Source: Saprospiraceae bacterium
Lineage (GTDB): Bacteria > Bacteroidota > Bacteroidia > Chitinophagales > Saprospiraceae
NCBI GenBank assembly: GCA_020629965.1
Contig: JAHDCG010000035.1
Coordinates: 1-34,145 of the forward strand
Direction of reading: 5' to 3'
DNA length: 34,145 nucleotides
The notes below the pieces were generated by a model. The model worked only from the letters and a program-made list of their open reading frames with translations. It searched no databases and had not been told where the DNA came from. Positions within the stretch are counted from its first letter, which is position 1, and every line of letters begins with the position of its first letter. The position numbers were made by a program, and so were the translations under genes. Of this stretch, positions 24,419-31,609 are shown in pieces.

Positions 24419-25108
24419 TTACTTCTTGTATTCCTCCTTCAAAATATCCTTAAACTCCTTCATCACTTTCTCCACTTTCGGGCGACTGACATTTGCAATG
24501 TAAGAGTTATTCGGATGCAACTCGTAATAATCCTGATGGTAGCCTTCCGCCGTGTAAAACTCGGTGTAGGGCGCAACTTCCGTTACTATCGGATTATCGA
24601 ATTTGCCCGAAGCGTTCAACTTTTTAATGTAAGCGTCGATTAAAGCCTTTTCTTCTCCCGTGCGGTAATAAATCGCCGAACGATACTGCGGCCCCACGTC
24701 CGGTCCTTGCCGATTAGGGGTAGTCGGGTCGTGCGCAACGAAGAAAACTTCCAATAATTTTTGGTAGTCGATGACATTCGGGTCGTAATAAATCTGGATG
24801 GCCTCGGCGTGGCGCAGTCTGCCCGTTCCGATTTCTTCGTAAGTCGGGTAGGGCTTGGTGCCGCCGGAGTAGCCGCTGATGACATCTTCGACACCTTTTA
24901 TACGCTCGAATGAGGCTTCGGTACACCAAAAGCAACCGCCTGCGAAAGTAGCGACTGCATACTTGTCGTAATTTTTACCTTTGACATAATCCGAAATTTT
25001 CATTACCTCGGATTTCTTTTCCTTTTTATCATTCGACATCGACTGCTGACTGTTGCAGGCCTGAAAAGCAAAAACGGCGATAAAAAGGGAAAACAGTATC
25101 TTTTTCAT
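24419..25108 (-). CDS. msrA: Peptide-methionine (S)-S-oxide reductase, lipoprotein
   Basis: This 229-aa protein has a lipoprotein signal peptide with lipobox AFQAC (Cys18). The MsrA domain has the catalytic motif GGCFWCTEASF, with C59 as nucleophile and C62 as a possible resolving cysteine. Other family motifs are VISGYSGG, RHAEAIQIYYDPNVI, DVGPQYRSAIYY and YHQDYYELHP. It reduces methionine-S-sulfoxide in damaged proteins. The signal peptide places it in the envelope, where it would protect exposed methionines. No cysteine follows C62, so regeneration must use the C59/C62 pair or a partner. The next gene upstream is far off, so it is probably monocistronic. Confidence 0.95.
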   Translation of the reverse strand: MKKILFSLFIAVFAFQACNSQQSMSNDKKEKKSEVMKISDYVKGKNYDKYAVATFAGGCFWCTEASFERIKGVEDVISGYSGGTKPYPTYEEIGTGRLRHAEAIQIYYDPNVIDYQKLLEVFFVAHDPTTPNRQGPDVGPQYRSAIYYRTGEEKALIDAYIKKLNASGKFDNPIVTEVAPYTEFYTAEGYHQDYYELHPNNSYIANVSRPKVEKVMKEFKDILKEEYKK

Positions 25109-25237
25109 GGTTTTGTTGTTTTTGTGAATATTGGGGTGATAACGTATTGCGCGGATTTTCGGGTGAGACGGGAAGGGGTTTTAGAGAATTATTAACGTGA
25201 AAACAAATCGTGCCTCGCTCCTGCGCAGCCGTTGCAG

Positions 25238-25257
25238 AGACGTGCAACGGCACGTCT
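25238..25257. repeat. Palindromic element, AGACG...CGTCT family
   Basis: AGACGTGC-AACG-GCACGTCT is a perfect 8-bp inverted repeat. Confidence 0.7.
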
Positions 25258-25490
25258 AAGGCGTGAGTAGTGCAACGATTTATTAAACTTTGATAGTTTT
25301 CTTTTTGAACCTGATTTCTATGATTCTTATGATTGGTTATGATTTGGATTTTACTTCGTAAAATCTTCGCAATTCGCAATCAATTTAACTGTCAGAAACT
25401 AACAAATCACTGCAGTAGCCGATAATTTTTCCGGAATGTGATGAAAATTTTAAAAAGTGAAGGCGAAAAATAAGGAGATATATCTCCGAA

Positions 25491-25515
25491 AGAGACGCGT
25501 TTTCCCGCGTCTGTA
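25491..25515. repeat. Palindromic element, AGACG...CGTCT family
   Basis: GAGACGCG-TTTTCCC-GCGTCT followed by GTACAAA. It differs from the copy at 5656-5680 by a single base over about 25. Confidence 0.75.
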
Positions 25516-25611
25516 CAAACCCAAGCGATTGCGGGTGACATGAGCAAAAAAATCTGCACAAATCCGCTTAATCCGCATCATCTGCGAATCTATCCTATCA
25601 CACATACTTGC

Positions 25612-25669
25612 CGGTCGTGGTTTTTTCCATAGCAAGACGTGGCAATGCCACGTCTCTACGAACCGGGCG
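25612..25669 (+). repeat. Direct-repeat element left of ftcD
   Basis: CGGTCGTG, a T-rich tract, GCAAGACGTGGC-AAT-GCCACGTCT and CTACGAACCGGGCG. A homologous copy in the same orientation is at 27673-27730. The hairpin is 25635-25655. Confidence 0.75.
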
Positions 25670-25686
25670 TTTGCGGTTGGCATTAC

Positions 25687-25740
25687 CTCCCAACCTTCTC
25701 AACCTCCCAACCCCTCGACCCCTCAACCTCCAACCTTCTC
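25687..25740 (-). repeat. CT-rich array overlapping the ftcD stop codon
   Basis: On the minus strand GGTTGGA, GGTTGAG, GGGTCGA, GGTTGGGA units follow one another with spacings of 7-9 bases. The array starts inside the last codons of ftcD. Confidence 0.6.
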
Positions 25741-27411
25741 CTCCACCATTTTCCGCACCGCTTTCTCCGCTTTATCCGCCGCTTTAATCATCTTCTCCCC
25801 TTTCGCCAGCACTTCTTTGACGTATTTTTTATCTTTCAAATCGCCGGCGTTGACCTTCACATTCATAAATGCACCGTGTACGGCGGCGCGGGCGCAGAGT
25901 GCCCCTACCCCGGCGTCGGTAATGCTGTTCGGATTACCGATTTCCGCCATGGCTTTGATAATGTCGAAACCGCCGAGGGCAACTTCCATGACTTTGAAAG
26001 GAATGTCGATGGCGTAGCGCGTCGCCGCTTCGATGGCGTCGGCGCGGGCTTCTTTTTCGGCATCGCTGCCCTTCGGCATTCTGACGGCAGTGAGGATGGC
26101 GTTGAAAGAATTGGTATCTTCATCCACGAGGCGCAGGAGTTCGTCTTTGATAGCTTGTCCTTTTTCCGCCCAATCGCCGAACTCTTCCCAGCGGTCGTCC
26201 CACACGCGGCGGTGACTGCTGAGGTTAGCGACCATGGTGGCGAGAGAAACACCGAGTGCGCCCACGTAAGCGGACACGGAACCGCCGCCGGGTGCCGGAC
26301 TTTCGCTTGCCGTTTCGTCGGCGAAGGCACGTAAATCCATTTCAATCAGCGGTGTCGGTCGGTCGGCGCGCAGTTGATATTCGATGATTTTTTGCTGCGG
26401 GTCGAATGCGCCCAACTCGTCTAAACCGAGTGATTTGACGGCGATTTTGATAATTTCCGCCTCGGAGACGCCGACCGAGCGTTTTTGTTTGCGCAGGAAA
26501 TATTTACCCGCGTCGAGCATGACTTTGAGCGGTACGAGACCGACCAATTCCGAGCCGGTGACGCGCATTCCGCGCCTGTCCGCACTCTCGTGTACGGCTT
26601 CGAAAGCGCGGTGCAGCGGCGTATCTTTGATATTGGTGAGGTTCATGGAAATCTGCGCCACGCCGTACTCCTCGATGTACCAGCCGATGGCTTTGACGCT
26701 TTTGCAACTGCCCGGTTCGCGAACGGGTTCGCCGTTTTTATCAGTGACGATTTTGCCGGTCACGCTGCCGCCCTCGCGCTTAACGCGTCCTTTTTCGCGC
26801 ACATCGAAAGCGACACTGTTGGCGCGGCGCACGGAAGTCGTATTCAGATTAACATTATAAGCAATCAAAAAATCGCGGGCACCGATGGCGGTAGCACCGG
26901 CTTTGGGATTAAATTTTGCCGCACCGTAGTCGGGTTTCCACTCGGCATTTTGCAGCTTTTCGGGCAAGCCCTCGTACTCGCCCGCACGGACAACGGCGAG
27001 GTTGCGACGCTCGGGGCGCGTGGCCGCGCTTTCGTACATGTAGAAAGGAATATCGAGTTCGCGCCCCGCCATTTCACCGAGTTTGTGCGCCCATTCCGCA
27101 GTCTCTTCCATCGTGATGCCGGCAATCGGAATCAGCGGACACACATCGGTCGCGCCCATGCGCGGGTGCTCGCCGGAGTGCTTGGACATATCAATCAATT
27201 CCGCCGCTTTTTTGATACCTAAAAAGGCGGCGTTAATCACGAGTTCCGGCTCGCCGACGAAGGTAACGACGGTGCGATTGGTCGCCTTGCCGGGGTCCAC
27301 ATCCAAGAGCTTGATGCCCTCTACGCTTTCGATGGCGTCGGTGATTTGCTTGATGATAGTCATATCGCGCCCTTCGCTGAAATTGGGTACGCATTCGATG
27401 AGTTGTGTCAT
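25723..27411 (-). CDS. ftcD: Bifunctional glutamate formimidoyltransferase / formimidotetrahydrofolate cyclodeaminase
   Basis: This 562-aa protein joins a formiminotransferase (N-terminal half about 3-180 and C-terminal half about 181-330) to a cyclodeaminase (about 365-560). It transfers the formimino group of N-formimidoylglutamate to tetrahydrofolate and then releases ammonia, giving 5,10-methenyl-THF, the end of one histidine-degradation route. H82 in SGEHPRMGATDVCPLIPI matches the catalytic histidine of the mammalian enzyme; VPNFSEGRD opens the protein; ESPAPGGGSVSAYVGALG opens the cyclodeaminase. I chose the ATG at 27409-27411 because VPNFSEGRD must lie near the N-terminus; a 70-codon upstream extension is low-complexity and overlaps repeats. 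Other hut genes are not in the window. Confidence 0.95.
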   Translation of the reverse strand: MTQLIECVPNFSEGRDMTIIKQITDAIESVEGIKLLDVDPGKATNRTVVTFVGEPELVINAAFLGIKKAAELIDMSKHSGEHPRMGATDVCPLIPIAGITMEETAEWAHKLGEMAGRELDIPFYMYESAATRPERRNLAVVRAGEYEGLPEKLQNAEWKPDYGAAKFNPKAGATAIGARDFLIAYNVNLNTTSVRRANSVAFDVREKGRVKREGGSVTGKIVTDKNGEPVREPGSCKSVKAIGWYIEEYGVAQISMNLTNIKDTPLHRAFEAVHESADRRGMRVTGSELVGLVPLKVMLDAGKYFLRKQKRSVGVSEAEIIKIAVKSLGLDELGAFDPQQKIIEYQLRADRPTPLIEMDLRAFADETASESPAPGGGSVSAYVGALGVSLATMVANLSSHRRVWDDRWEEFGDWAEKGQAIKDELLRLVDEDTNSFNAILTAVRMPKGSDAEKEARADAIEAATRYAIDIPFKVMEVALGGFDIIKAMAEIGNPNSITDAGVGALCARAAVHGAFMNVKVNAGDLKDKKYVKEVLAKGEKMIKAADKAEKAVRKMVEEKVGG

Positions 27412-27479
27412 GATTTTCGGTTGAATTTTACTTTTGTCAGGGCTGCAAATTACGGGAAAAAGTTTCACAAAAGTTAGTT

Positions 27480-27560
27480 TTGTTTGAATTGTTTGAGGGT
27501 GGAAAGGTTGGGGTGGTTTGAATTGTCGGAGTGGTTGGAGTCGTTTGAGTTGTGGGGGTT
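27480..27560 (+). repeat. Degenerate G/T-rich 9-mer array
   Basis: Units such as GTTTGAATT, GTTGGGGTG, GTTTGAATT, GTCGGAGTG, GTTGGAGTC, GTTTGAGTT follow in 9-base steps, with one shorter unit in the middle. Confidence 0.7.
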
Positions 27561-27672
27561 TGCCTTCGTTTTTGGTTGTTTCTTTTTTGTTGTTCTGCGT
27601 TATGCGGGTATGAATTTTCACCGAAAACCCGGATTAGTTACTCCGCTCTGTCTTTTCTTGCGGCAGCCTTGT

Positions 27673-27730
27673 CGGTCGTGTTTTTTATCATGGCAAGACG
27701 TCGCAGTGCAACGTCTCTACAAACCGGGCG
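27673..27730 (+). repeat. Direct-repeat element right of ftcD
   Basis: Homologous to 25612-25669: CGGTCGTG, T-rich tract, GCAAGACGTCGC-AGT-GCAACGTCT and CTACAAACCGGGCG. The hairpin is 27696-27716 with one mismatch. Confidence 0.75.
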
Positions 27731-27762
27731 ACAGTGGTAATGTGACCAAAAAAATTTACTTC

Positions 27763-28803
27763 ATGACTCGTTTGCTTCCGTTGCTTTTCTGCCTTTTGCC
27801 TGCCTTTTTGTTTTGTCAAAACCTCGTTCCTAATCCTTCTTTTGAAGACCACAAAAAATCGGACTTTCGGTGGTCGGGGAATAGTTTACGCTTTAATAAC
27901 AGCATCGAATTGTGGCACTCACCGACGCAGGGTTCGCCGGATGTTTTGTTGCATCATAACAAAGATAAACTCGTGCCGCCGCGCCCGAAAGTGAATATGA
28001 AACCGCACTTTGCGCGTACGGGCGTGGCGATGGTCGGGCTGAAAACTTACGGCTGCGCGACGAATAATTTGCACTGCAAAGAATATCTGCAAATCCGATT
28101 GAAAGAGACCGTGGCGGCGGGCGACTCTTGCTATTATGAGTTTTGGGTCAGTACTTTGGCAAGCGGGATTAAGGTTAATCGCCTCGGCGTGGCAGTCAGC
28201 GCAACGGAGATTAACGAGCCGCTGACTTTTGCTTTGCTCGATACGGAACACCATTTTGAAGACGACAAAATGCTGACCGCCGCGCCGAATGTTTGGGAGA
28301 AAATATCGGGTACTTTCATTGCGCCGACGGTCGTAAATTATCTGCTCATCGGCAGCTTTGTCGCCGACGCCGAGACACAAACGGAAGTGCCGGAAGACGG
28401 CGTACATTTTTCGTACTACATGATTGACGACGTTTTTCTGCAAAATTTTACGCGTCCGCTTACGCCCGAAAAGTACGTTTTGGAGCATATTTATTTTGCT
28501 TTCAATGAAGCCGAATTGCTGCCCGCTTCTTTTTCGGAATTGGATAAATTGCTAAACAGACTGAAGGAAAAACCCGAGCAACGCATCCGCCTGACGGGGC
28601 ATACTTCCGACGAAGGCACAGAAGATTACAACCTCGACCTTTCCGTCCGACGTGCGGGTGCGGTAGCTGCCTATTTGCGAAAAAACGGCATCGCGGCGGA
28701 GCGAATCGACTACGGCGGGCGCGGCAGTACAGAGCCTCGGGTCGCGAATGACACGGAGGAAAACAGGAAGAAGAATCGGCGCACGGAAGCGGAATTTTTA
28801 TAA
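27763..28803 (+). CDS. OmpA-family outer-membrane protein with N-terminal NLVPNPSFE domain
   Basis: This 346-aa protein has a signal peptide (MTRLLPLLFCLLPAFLFC-Q). The mature N-terminus NLVPNPSFED begins a beta-sandwich-like region of about 210 residues seen in Bacteroidota surface proteins, with SPDVLLHHN and EWVS-like strands. Residues of about 240-346 form an OmpA C-terminal domain: YFAFNEAELLP, GHTSDEGTEDYN, LSVRRAGAVAAYLRKNGI, ENRKKNRRTE. It should sit in the periplasm or outer membrane and touch peptidoglycan. The aspartate that binds diaminopimelate in OmpA is serine in GHTS, although an aspartate follows. I reject a longer in-frame N-terminal extension because it runs through repeats and lacks a signal peptide. 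The stop overlaps a small ATAAG/CTTAT hairpin shared with the convergent gene. Confidence 0.85.
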   Translation: MTRLLPLLFCLLPAFLFCQNLVPNPSFEDHKKSDFRWSGNSLRFNNSIELWHSPTQGSPDVLLHHNKDKLVPPRPKVNMKPHFARTGVAMVGLKTYGCATNNLHCKEYLQIRLKETVAAGDSCYYEFWVSTLASGIKVNRLGVAVSATEINEPLTFALLDTEHHFEDDKMLTAAPNVWEKISGTFIAPTVVNYLLIGSFVADAETQTEVPEDGVHFSYYMIDDVFLQNFTRPLTPEKYVLEHIYFAFNEAELLPASFSELDKLLNRLKEKPEQRIRLTGHTSDEGTEDYNLDLSVRRAGAVAAYLRKNGIAAERIDYGGRGSTEPRVANDTEENRKKNRRTEAEFL

Positions 28804-28809
28804 GAAAAC

Positions 28810-29166
28810 TTATGCGGCGGCGGCTCCGCGATAGTCCGTAAATACCCATGTCAGAAAAACCGCTGCGGCGAAACCAAGGTAGAAATTGCGGGCAAGTTCG
28901 CCTTCGATGCTGCCGAGATACAATGCGACTCCGACCAAAACGAAGGAAACGATGAGTTCTGTCAGACCGTGAATTTTGAGCGGAATGACTTTAAATATTC
29001 CAAACACAAACTGCGTCAAAACGGTCAGGGTCAGGTGAATACCGCCCAAAATGTAAGAGAAAAGTGCCGCCGTTTCGGGCAGATTAAACAAAGTCGGTGC
29101 CGCCCACAAAAAAATGACAACGAGGTAGTCGATGATGCCGTGGACTCTTGAATTGATGAATTTCAT
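28810..29166 (-). CDS. Four-helix membrane protein, SPW-repeat family
   Basis: This 118-aa protein begins MKFINSRVHGIIDYLVVIFL, matching the HGxIDY opening of the SPW family, with W-A-A-P soon after. Four hydrophobic helices are visible (about 9-27, 34-53, 66-84 and 91-111). The function of the family is unknown to me. It is convergent with the OmpA-domain gene, with only six bases between the stop codons, and is probably transcribed alone. Confidence 0.7.
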   Translation of the reverse strand: MKFINSRVHGIIDYLVVIFLWAAPTLFNLPETAALFSYILGGIHLTLTVLTQFVFGIFKVIPLKIHGLTELIVSFVLVGVALYLGSIEGELARNFYLGFAAAVFLTWVFTDYRGAAAA

Positions 29167-29265
29167 TTTATAAATTTTGTCGGGTGAAAAAGAACAAATA
29201 TATCGAAAAATACGAGAAAACGGGCGAGTTTGGATGAAAGGAGACAGTTTTTTCGCACCGACGCC

Positions 29266-30180
29266 CTATTCTTTCAGCAGTTTCTTCGCCGCCGTCATTT
29301 GCCCTTTTTTATTCATCAAAGTCAAAAAATATAAGCCGCGCGGCAGGTCGCCGATGTCGATGCGCGTGCTGAAGGTCACCTCTTTTTGCAGTTGACCGAC
29401 GGAGTTATAAATGAGGATATTTTGGAAATGTGCCGCGTTTTTGATTTCTAAATTGACTATATGCGCGGCGGGATTGGGTTGTACGGAAAAGTCGTATGGC
29501 AGGACTTCTTTTGTGCTGCTGATGTATTGAAAGTCGCAGTCGCGTTTGTAGTATCTTGTACCGGGATACGGACCGCCGGAAACCGAGATTAACGAAAAAA
29601 ACGGTCCGACTCCGGATGCACCAATTCCTTCGGTTATGACATCCCACCCTTCGGAATTTCCGGATGCTTCAATGTACTCAACAAAATAGCGTTGTAAAGT
29701 ATCGAGTCCGAAAATTGCATTGCCGTAAAGTAAGGGTGGATTAGTGACTATTGTATCGATATTGTCAATGACATAATAGAAAGATGAGTCTGCACATTGT
29801 AAAACGGTATCTCCTACCTCAACATCAAAATCAAAAAGCATCATTTCAGAGTAGTTATCGCCGCAACTAAAAACTTGAGCAAAAATATCGGGACTTGAGT
29901 CATTCTCTGAATCGCTGAAATAATATACTTTCTGCTCTACCGTATCCTCTCGTAAGTAACCGTACTCTCCGCCATTGATGCCTTTGTAAATGTGATTATT
30001 AAACGTTGTATCTCCTGTAATCTCCATTGTGAAAGCGTATCCGTAATAAGGCGGAAACGCAAATTCATCACTCTCCCAAATCTCCCAACACGCCCCCTCG
30101 ACCACCATCGGTACGTAGTCTTGTGCGGCGCAAAATGTACCGGTAAAAATCAGAACGAAAGCGGTTATTGTCTTTTTCAT
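29266..30180 (-). CDS. Secreted protein with type IX secretion C-terminal sorting domain
   Basis: This 304-aa protein has a signal peptide (MKKTITAFVLIFTGTFCAA-Q). About 200 residues without a recognisable enzyme domain follow. The C-terminal 80 residues form a type A T9SS sorting domain: FSVQPNPAAHIVNLEI, LIYNSVGQLQKEV, IDIGDLPRGLYFLTL and KKLLKE at the end. Such domains direct cargo across the outer membrane by the type IX system and are usually cleaved. I chose the ATG at 30178-30180 because it starts a normal signal peptide; a start 12 codons upstream would precede it with polar residues. The substrate or activity is unknown. Confidence 0.85.
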   Translation of the reverse strand: MKKTITAFVLIFTGTFCAAQDYVPMVVEGACWEIWESDEFAFPPYYGYAFTMEITGDTTFNNHIYKGINGGEYGYLREDTVEQKVYYFSDSENDSSPDIFAQVFSCGDNYSEMMLFDFDVEVGDTVLQCADSSFYYVIDNIDTIVTNPPLLYGNAIFGLDTLQRYFVEYIEASGNSEGWDVITEGIGASGVGPFFSLISVSGGPYPGTRYYKRDCDFQYISSTKEVLPYDFSVQPNPAAHIVNLEIKNAAHFQNILIYNSVGQLQKEVTFSTRIDIGDLPRGLYFLTLMNKKGQMTAAKKLLKE

Positions 30181-30255
30181 AGGGCGAATGTAAGGAAATA
30201 TTTTTGCATATCGCAAATTTTACCGTTTAAACCGGCAGTTGAGTACCACTGTTTC

Positions 30256-30585
30256 TCACTTTCCGACCTTCCTCTTCTCAAACTCCGCCGACCACTGAAT
30301 CAGACGGTCGAGTATCGGCTTTAAGGTCAAACCTTCCGCTGTCAAGCTGTACTCAACGGTAATCGGAACGGTATTGAAGGTTTCGCGTTGTACGATACCG
30401 ATTGCCGTTAAATCTTTGAGTTCTTTGCTCAACATTTTGGGCGAAATTCCCGTCACTTCTCTCTCCAATTCTTTGAACCTTTTCTTCCCCCAGTAAAGTT
30501 TAGACAGGATGTAAATTTTCCACTTTCCGCCCAAAACTTTCAATATCAGTTGAAGGGAAGAAATTTTATTATCGCATTCTTTCAT
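30256..30585 (-). CDS. HxlR-family winged-helix transcriptional regulator
   Basis: This 109-aa protein shows the HxlR signature: LQLILKVLGGKWKIYILSKL, then RFKELEREVTGISPKMLSKE, LKDLTAIGIVQRE and VEYSLTAEG. It is a single winged-helix DNA-binding domain, usually a dimer that responds to thiol-reactive or redox compounds. Its divergent neighbours on the plus strand encode a DUF2147 exported protein and a DoxX-like membrane protein, which are its likely targets. The shared spacer holds an inverted repeat overlapping the divergent promoter. One cysteine near the N-terminus (C4) is in the position where HxlR regulators often have a sensing cysteine. Confidence 0.92.
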   Translation of the reverse strand: MKECDNKISSLQLILKVLGGKWKIYILSKLYWGKKRFKELEREVTGISPKMLSKELKDLTAIGIVQRETFNTVPITVEYSLTAEGLTLKPILDRLIQWSAEFEKRKVGK

Positions 30586-30619
30586 TTTATTTATCTTTTA
30601 AATCACTGATTGACAAAAA

Positions 30620-30673
30620 ACTATACTTCCGGTAACTAATATACTTTTTTGTTACTACTTGCAAAAGTATAGT
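30620..30673. promoter_or_regulatory. Candidate HxlR operator
   Basis: ACTATACTT (30620-30628) and AAGTATAGT (30665-30673) are exact inverse copies 36 bases apart. The right copy lies between the -33 and -7 boxes of the DUF2147 gene. GGTAAC and GTTAC half-sites lie between them. Confidence 0.5.
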
Positions 30674-30689
30674 ATTGATTTTAGGTTTG
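30659..30689 (+). promoter_or_regulatory. Promoter of the DUF2147 gene
   Basis: TTG at 30659-30661 and TAGGTTTG at 30682-30689 are separated by 20 bases, fitting the Bacteroidota -33/-7 arrangement. The start codon at 30715 follows by 25 bases. Confidence 0.65.
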
Positions 30690-30714
30690 CAGCATAAAAT
30701 TAAAAAAATGTCTT

Positions 30715-31131
30715 ATGCGCTTAAAAATTATGCTCGGCTTCGCCGCAATTTTCAGCCTGCTGCCCGCCAAGGGTTTCGCACAAAACAGTAACGATATTTC
30801 GGGAACGTATTGGTCGCCAAAAAAAGACGGTAAAATCGAAATCTTTACCGAAAACGAGCAATACCACGGAAAATTCGTATGGACAAAACAGCCGAAAAAA
30901 GACCACAATAATCCGGATGCGGCACTCCGCAACCGTGATTTACTCGGATTGATTTTTCTGCAAAATTTTACCTTACAGGACGATAAATATATCGACGGAA
31001 CAATCTACGACCCCGACAGCGGCAAGACTTACGACTGCCTGATGTGGTCGGAAAACGGCGACTTGAAAGTACGCGGCTACCTCGGTTTTTCGCTGTTCGG
31101 CAGAACGGAAACCTTCCGAAAAGTCAAATAA
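30715..31131 (+). CDS. DUF2147 secreted protein
   Basis: This 138-aa protein has a signal peptide ending at FAQ (residue 23). The mature part follows the DUF2147 pattern: SGTYWSPKKDGKIEIF, HGKFVWTK, a NPDAALRNRDLLGL segment, GTIYDPDSGKTYDC and LKVRGYLGFSLFGRTETF. The family is a small lipocalin-like periplasmic or outer-membrane protein whose function is not established. It has its own promoter under a probable HxlR operator and precedes the DoxX-like gene by 85 bases, so the two may be cotranscribed. Confidence 0.85.
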   Translation: MRLKIMLGFAAIFSLLPAKGFAQNSNDISGTYWSPKKDGKIEIFTENEQYHGKFVWTKQPKKDHNNPDAALRNRDLLGLIFLQNFTLQDDKYIDGTIYDPDSGKTYDCLMWSENGDLKVRGYLGFSLFGRTETFRKVK

Positions 31132-31216
31132 TTTGCTTTACCCCGACGGGCGCGTATTCGACCGAAATCGTGCTTCGTTGCAGAGTACTCAACATTAAAC
31201 ATCAAACCGAATTAAG

Positions 31217-31582
31217 ATGACAACAATAATTTTTTACGCGGCACTCGCCGTCATCAGCTTAGTATTTTTCATCGCCGGCTTTCAAAAACTGACGGCAAAA
31301 GAGCCGATGAAAACGCGCATGGAAGAAATGAATAACGGCGGCGCGGTGATGCGCATCATCGGTTTTTTAGAAATAATCGGTGTCGTCGCGCTGTGGCTGC
31401 CGAGTCTGCGCCCTCTCGCTTTGGTCTCTTTATTACCCTTAGCGGTGGGCGGTTTGGCGGCGCACGTCGTCCTGCGTCACGATTTTAAGGAAAGGAATAT
31501 TCCCGCCGTGCTCATGATTGTTCTAATCGTGACGGCTCTGGTGCTCGACCCGAGTTTTTCGGTAGTTTTTCACCAAATTTGA
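31217..31582 (+). CDS. DoxX-like membrane protein
   Basis: This 121-aa protein has four membrane helices (about 4-24, 44-62, 66-86 and 97-115). The segments GFQKLTAKEPMKTRMEEM and MRIIGFLEIIGVVALWLPSL match DoxX-like proteins, which are often controlled by HxlR regulators and linked to oxidative or thiol stress. It is likely the second gene of a DUF2147-DoxX unit divergent from the HxlR gene. It converges with rarA, leaving only 27 bases between the stop codons. Confidence 0.85.
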   Translation: MTTIIFYAALAVISLVFFIAGFQKLTAKEPMKTRMEEMNNGGAVMRIIGFLEIIGVVALWLPSLRPLALVSLLPLAVGGLAAHVVLRHDFKERNIPAVLMIVLIVTALVLDPSFSVVFHQI

Positions 31583-31609
31583 GCTTTATTGCTTCGACCG
31601 ACCGGTGCG

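Larger units (their letters stand above)
25109..25722. other. Repeat-rich spacer between msrA and ftcD
   Basis: No gene is visible. It holds three AGACG...CGTCT palindromes (25238-25257, 25491-25515, 25635-25655), a degenerate 9-mer array at 25311-25350 (GATTCTTAT-like units), another 9-mer array at about 25547-25592 (AATCTGCAC, AAATCCGCT, TAATCCGCA units), and a CT-rich array at its right edge. Confidence 0.6.
27412..27762. other. Spacer between ftcD and the OmpA-domain gene
   Basis: It contains a GTAATTTG box on the minus strand near 27446-27453 (one base short of the -7 consensus), a G/T-rich 9-mer array at 27480-27560 and the direct-repeat element at 27673-27730. No gene is seen. Confidence 0.5.

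Noticed and set aside
25029-25379. A 116-aa frame across the msrA start region
   Set aside because: It overlaps the msrA signal peptide and runs through an AGACG palindrome and a 9-mer array, so it is probably spurious.
27412-27621. A 70-codon N-terminal extension of ftcD
   Set aside because: The extension translates the G/T-rich 9-mer array and precedes the family N-terminus (VPNFSEGRD), which must be near residue 10.
30178-30216. An upstream start for the T9SS cargo gene
   Set aside because: The extra 12 residues would precede an otherwise standard signal peptide.
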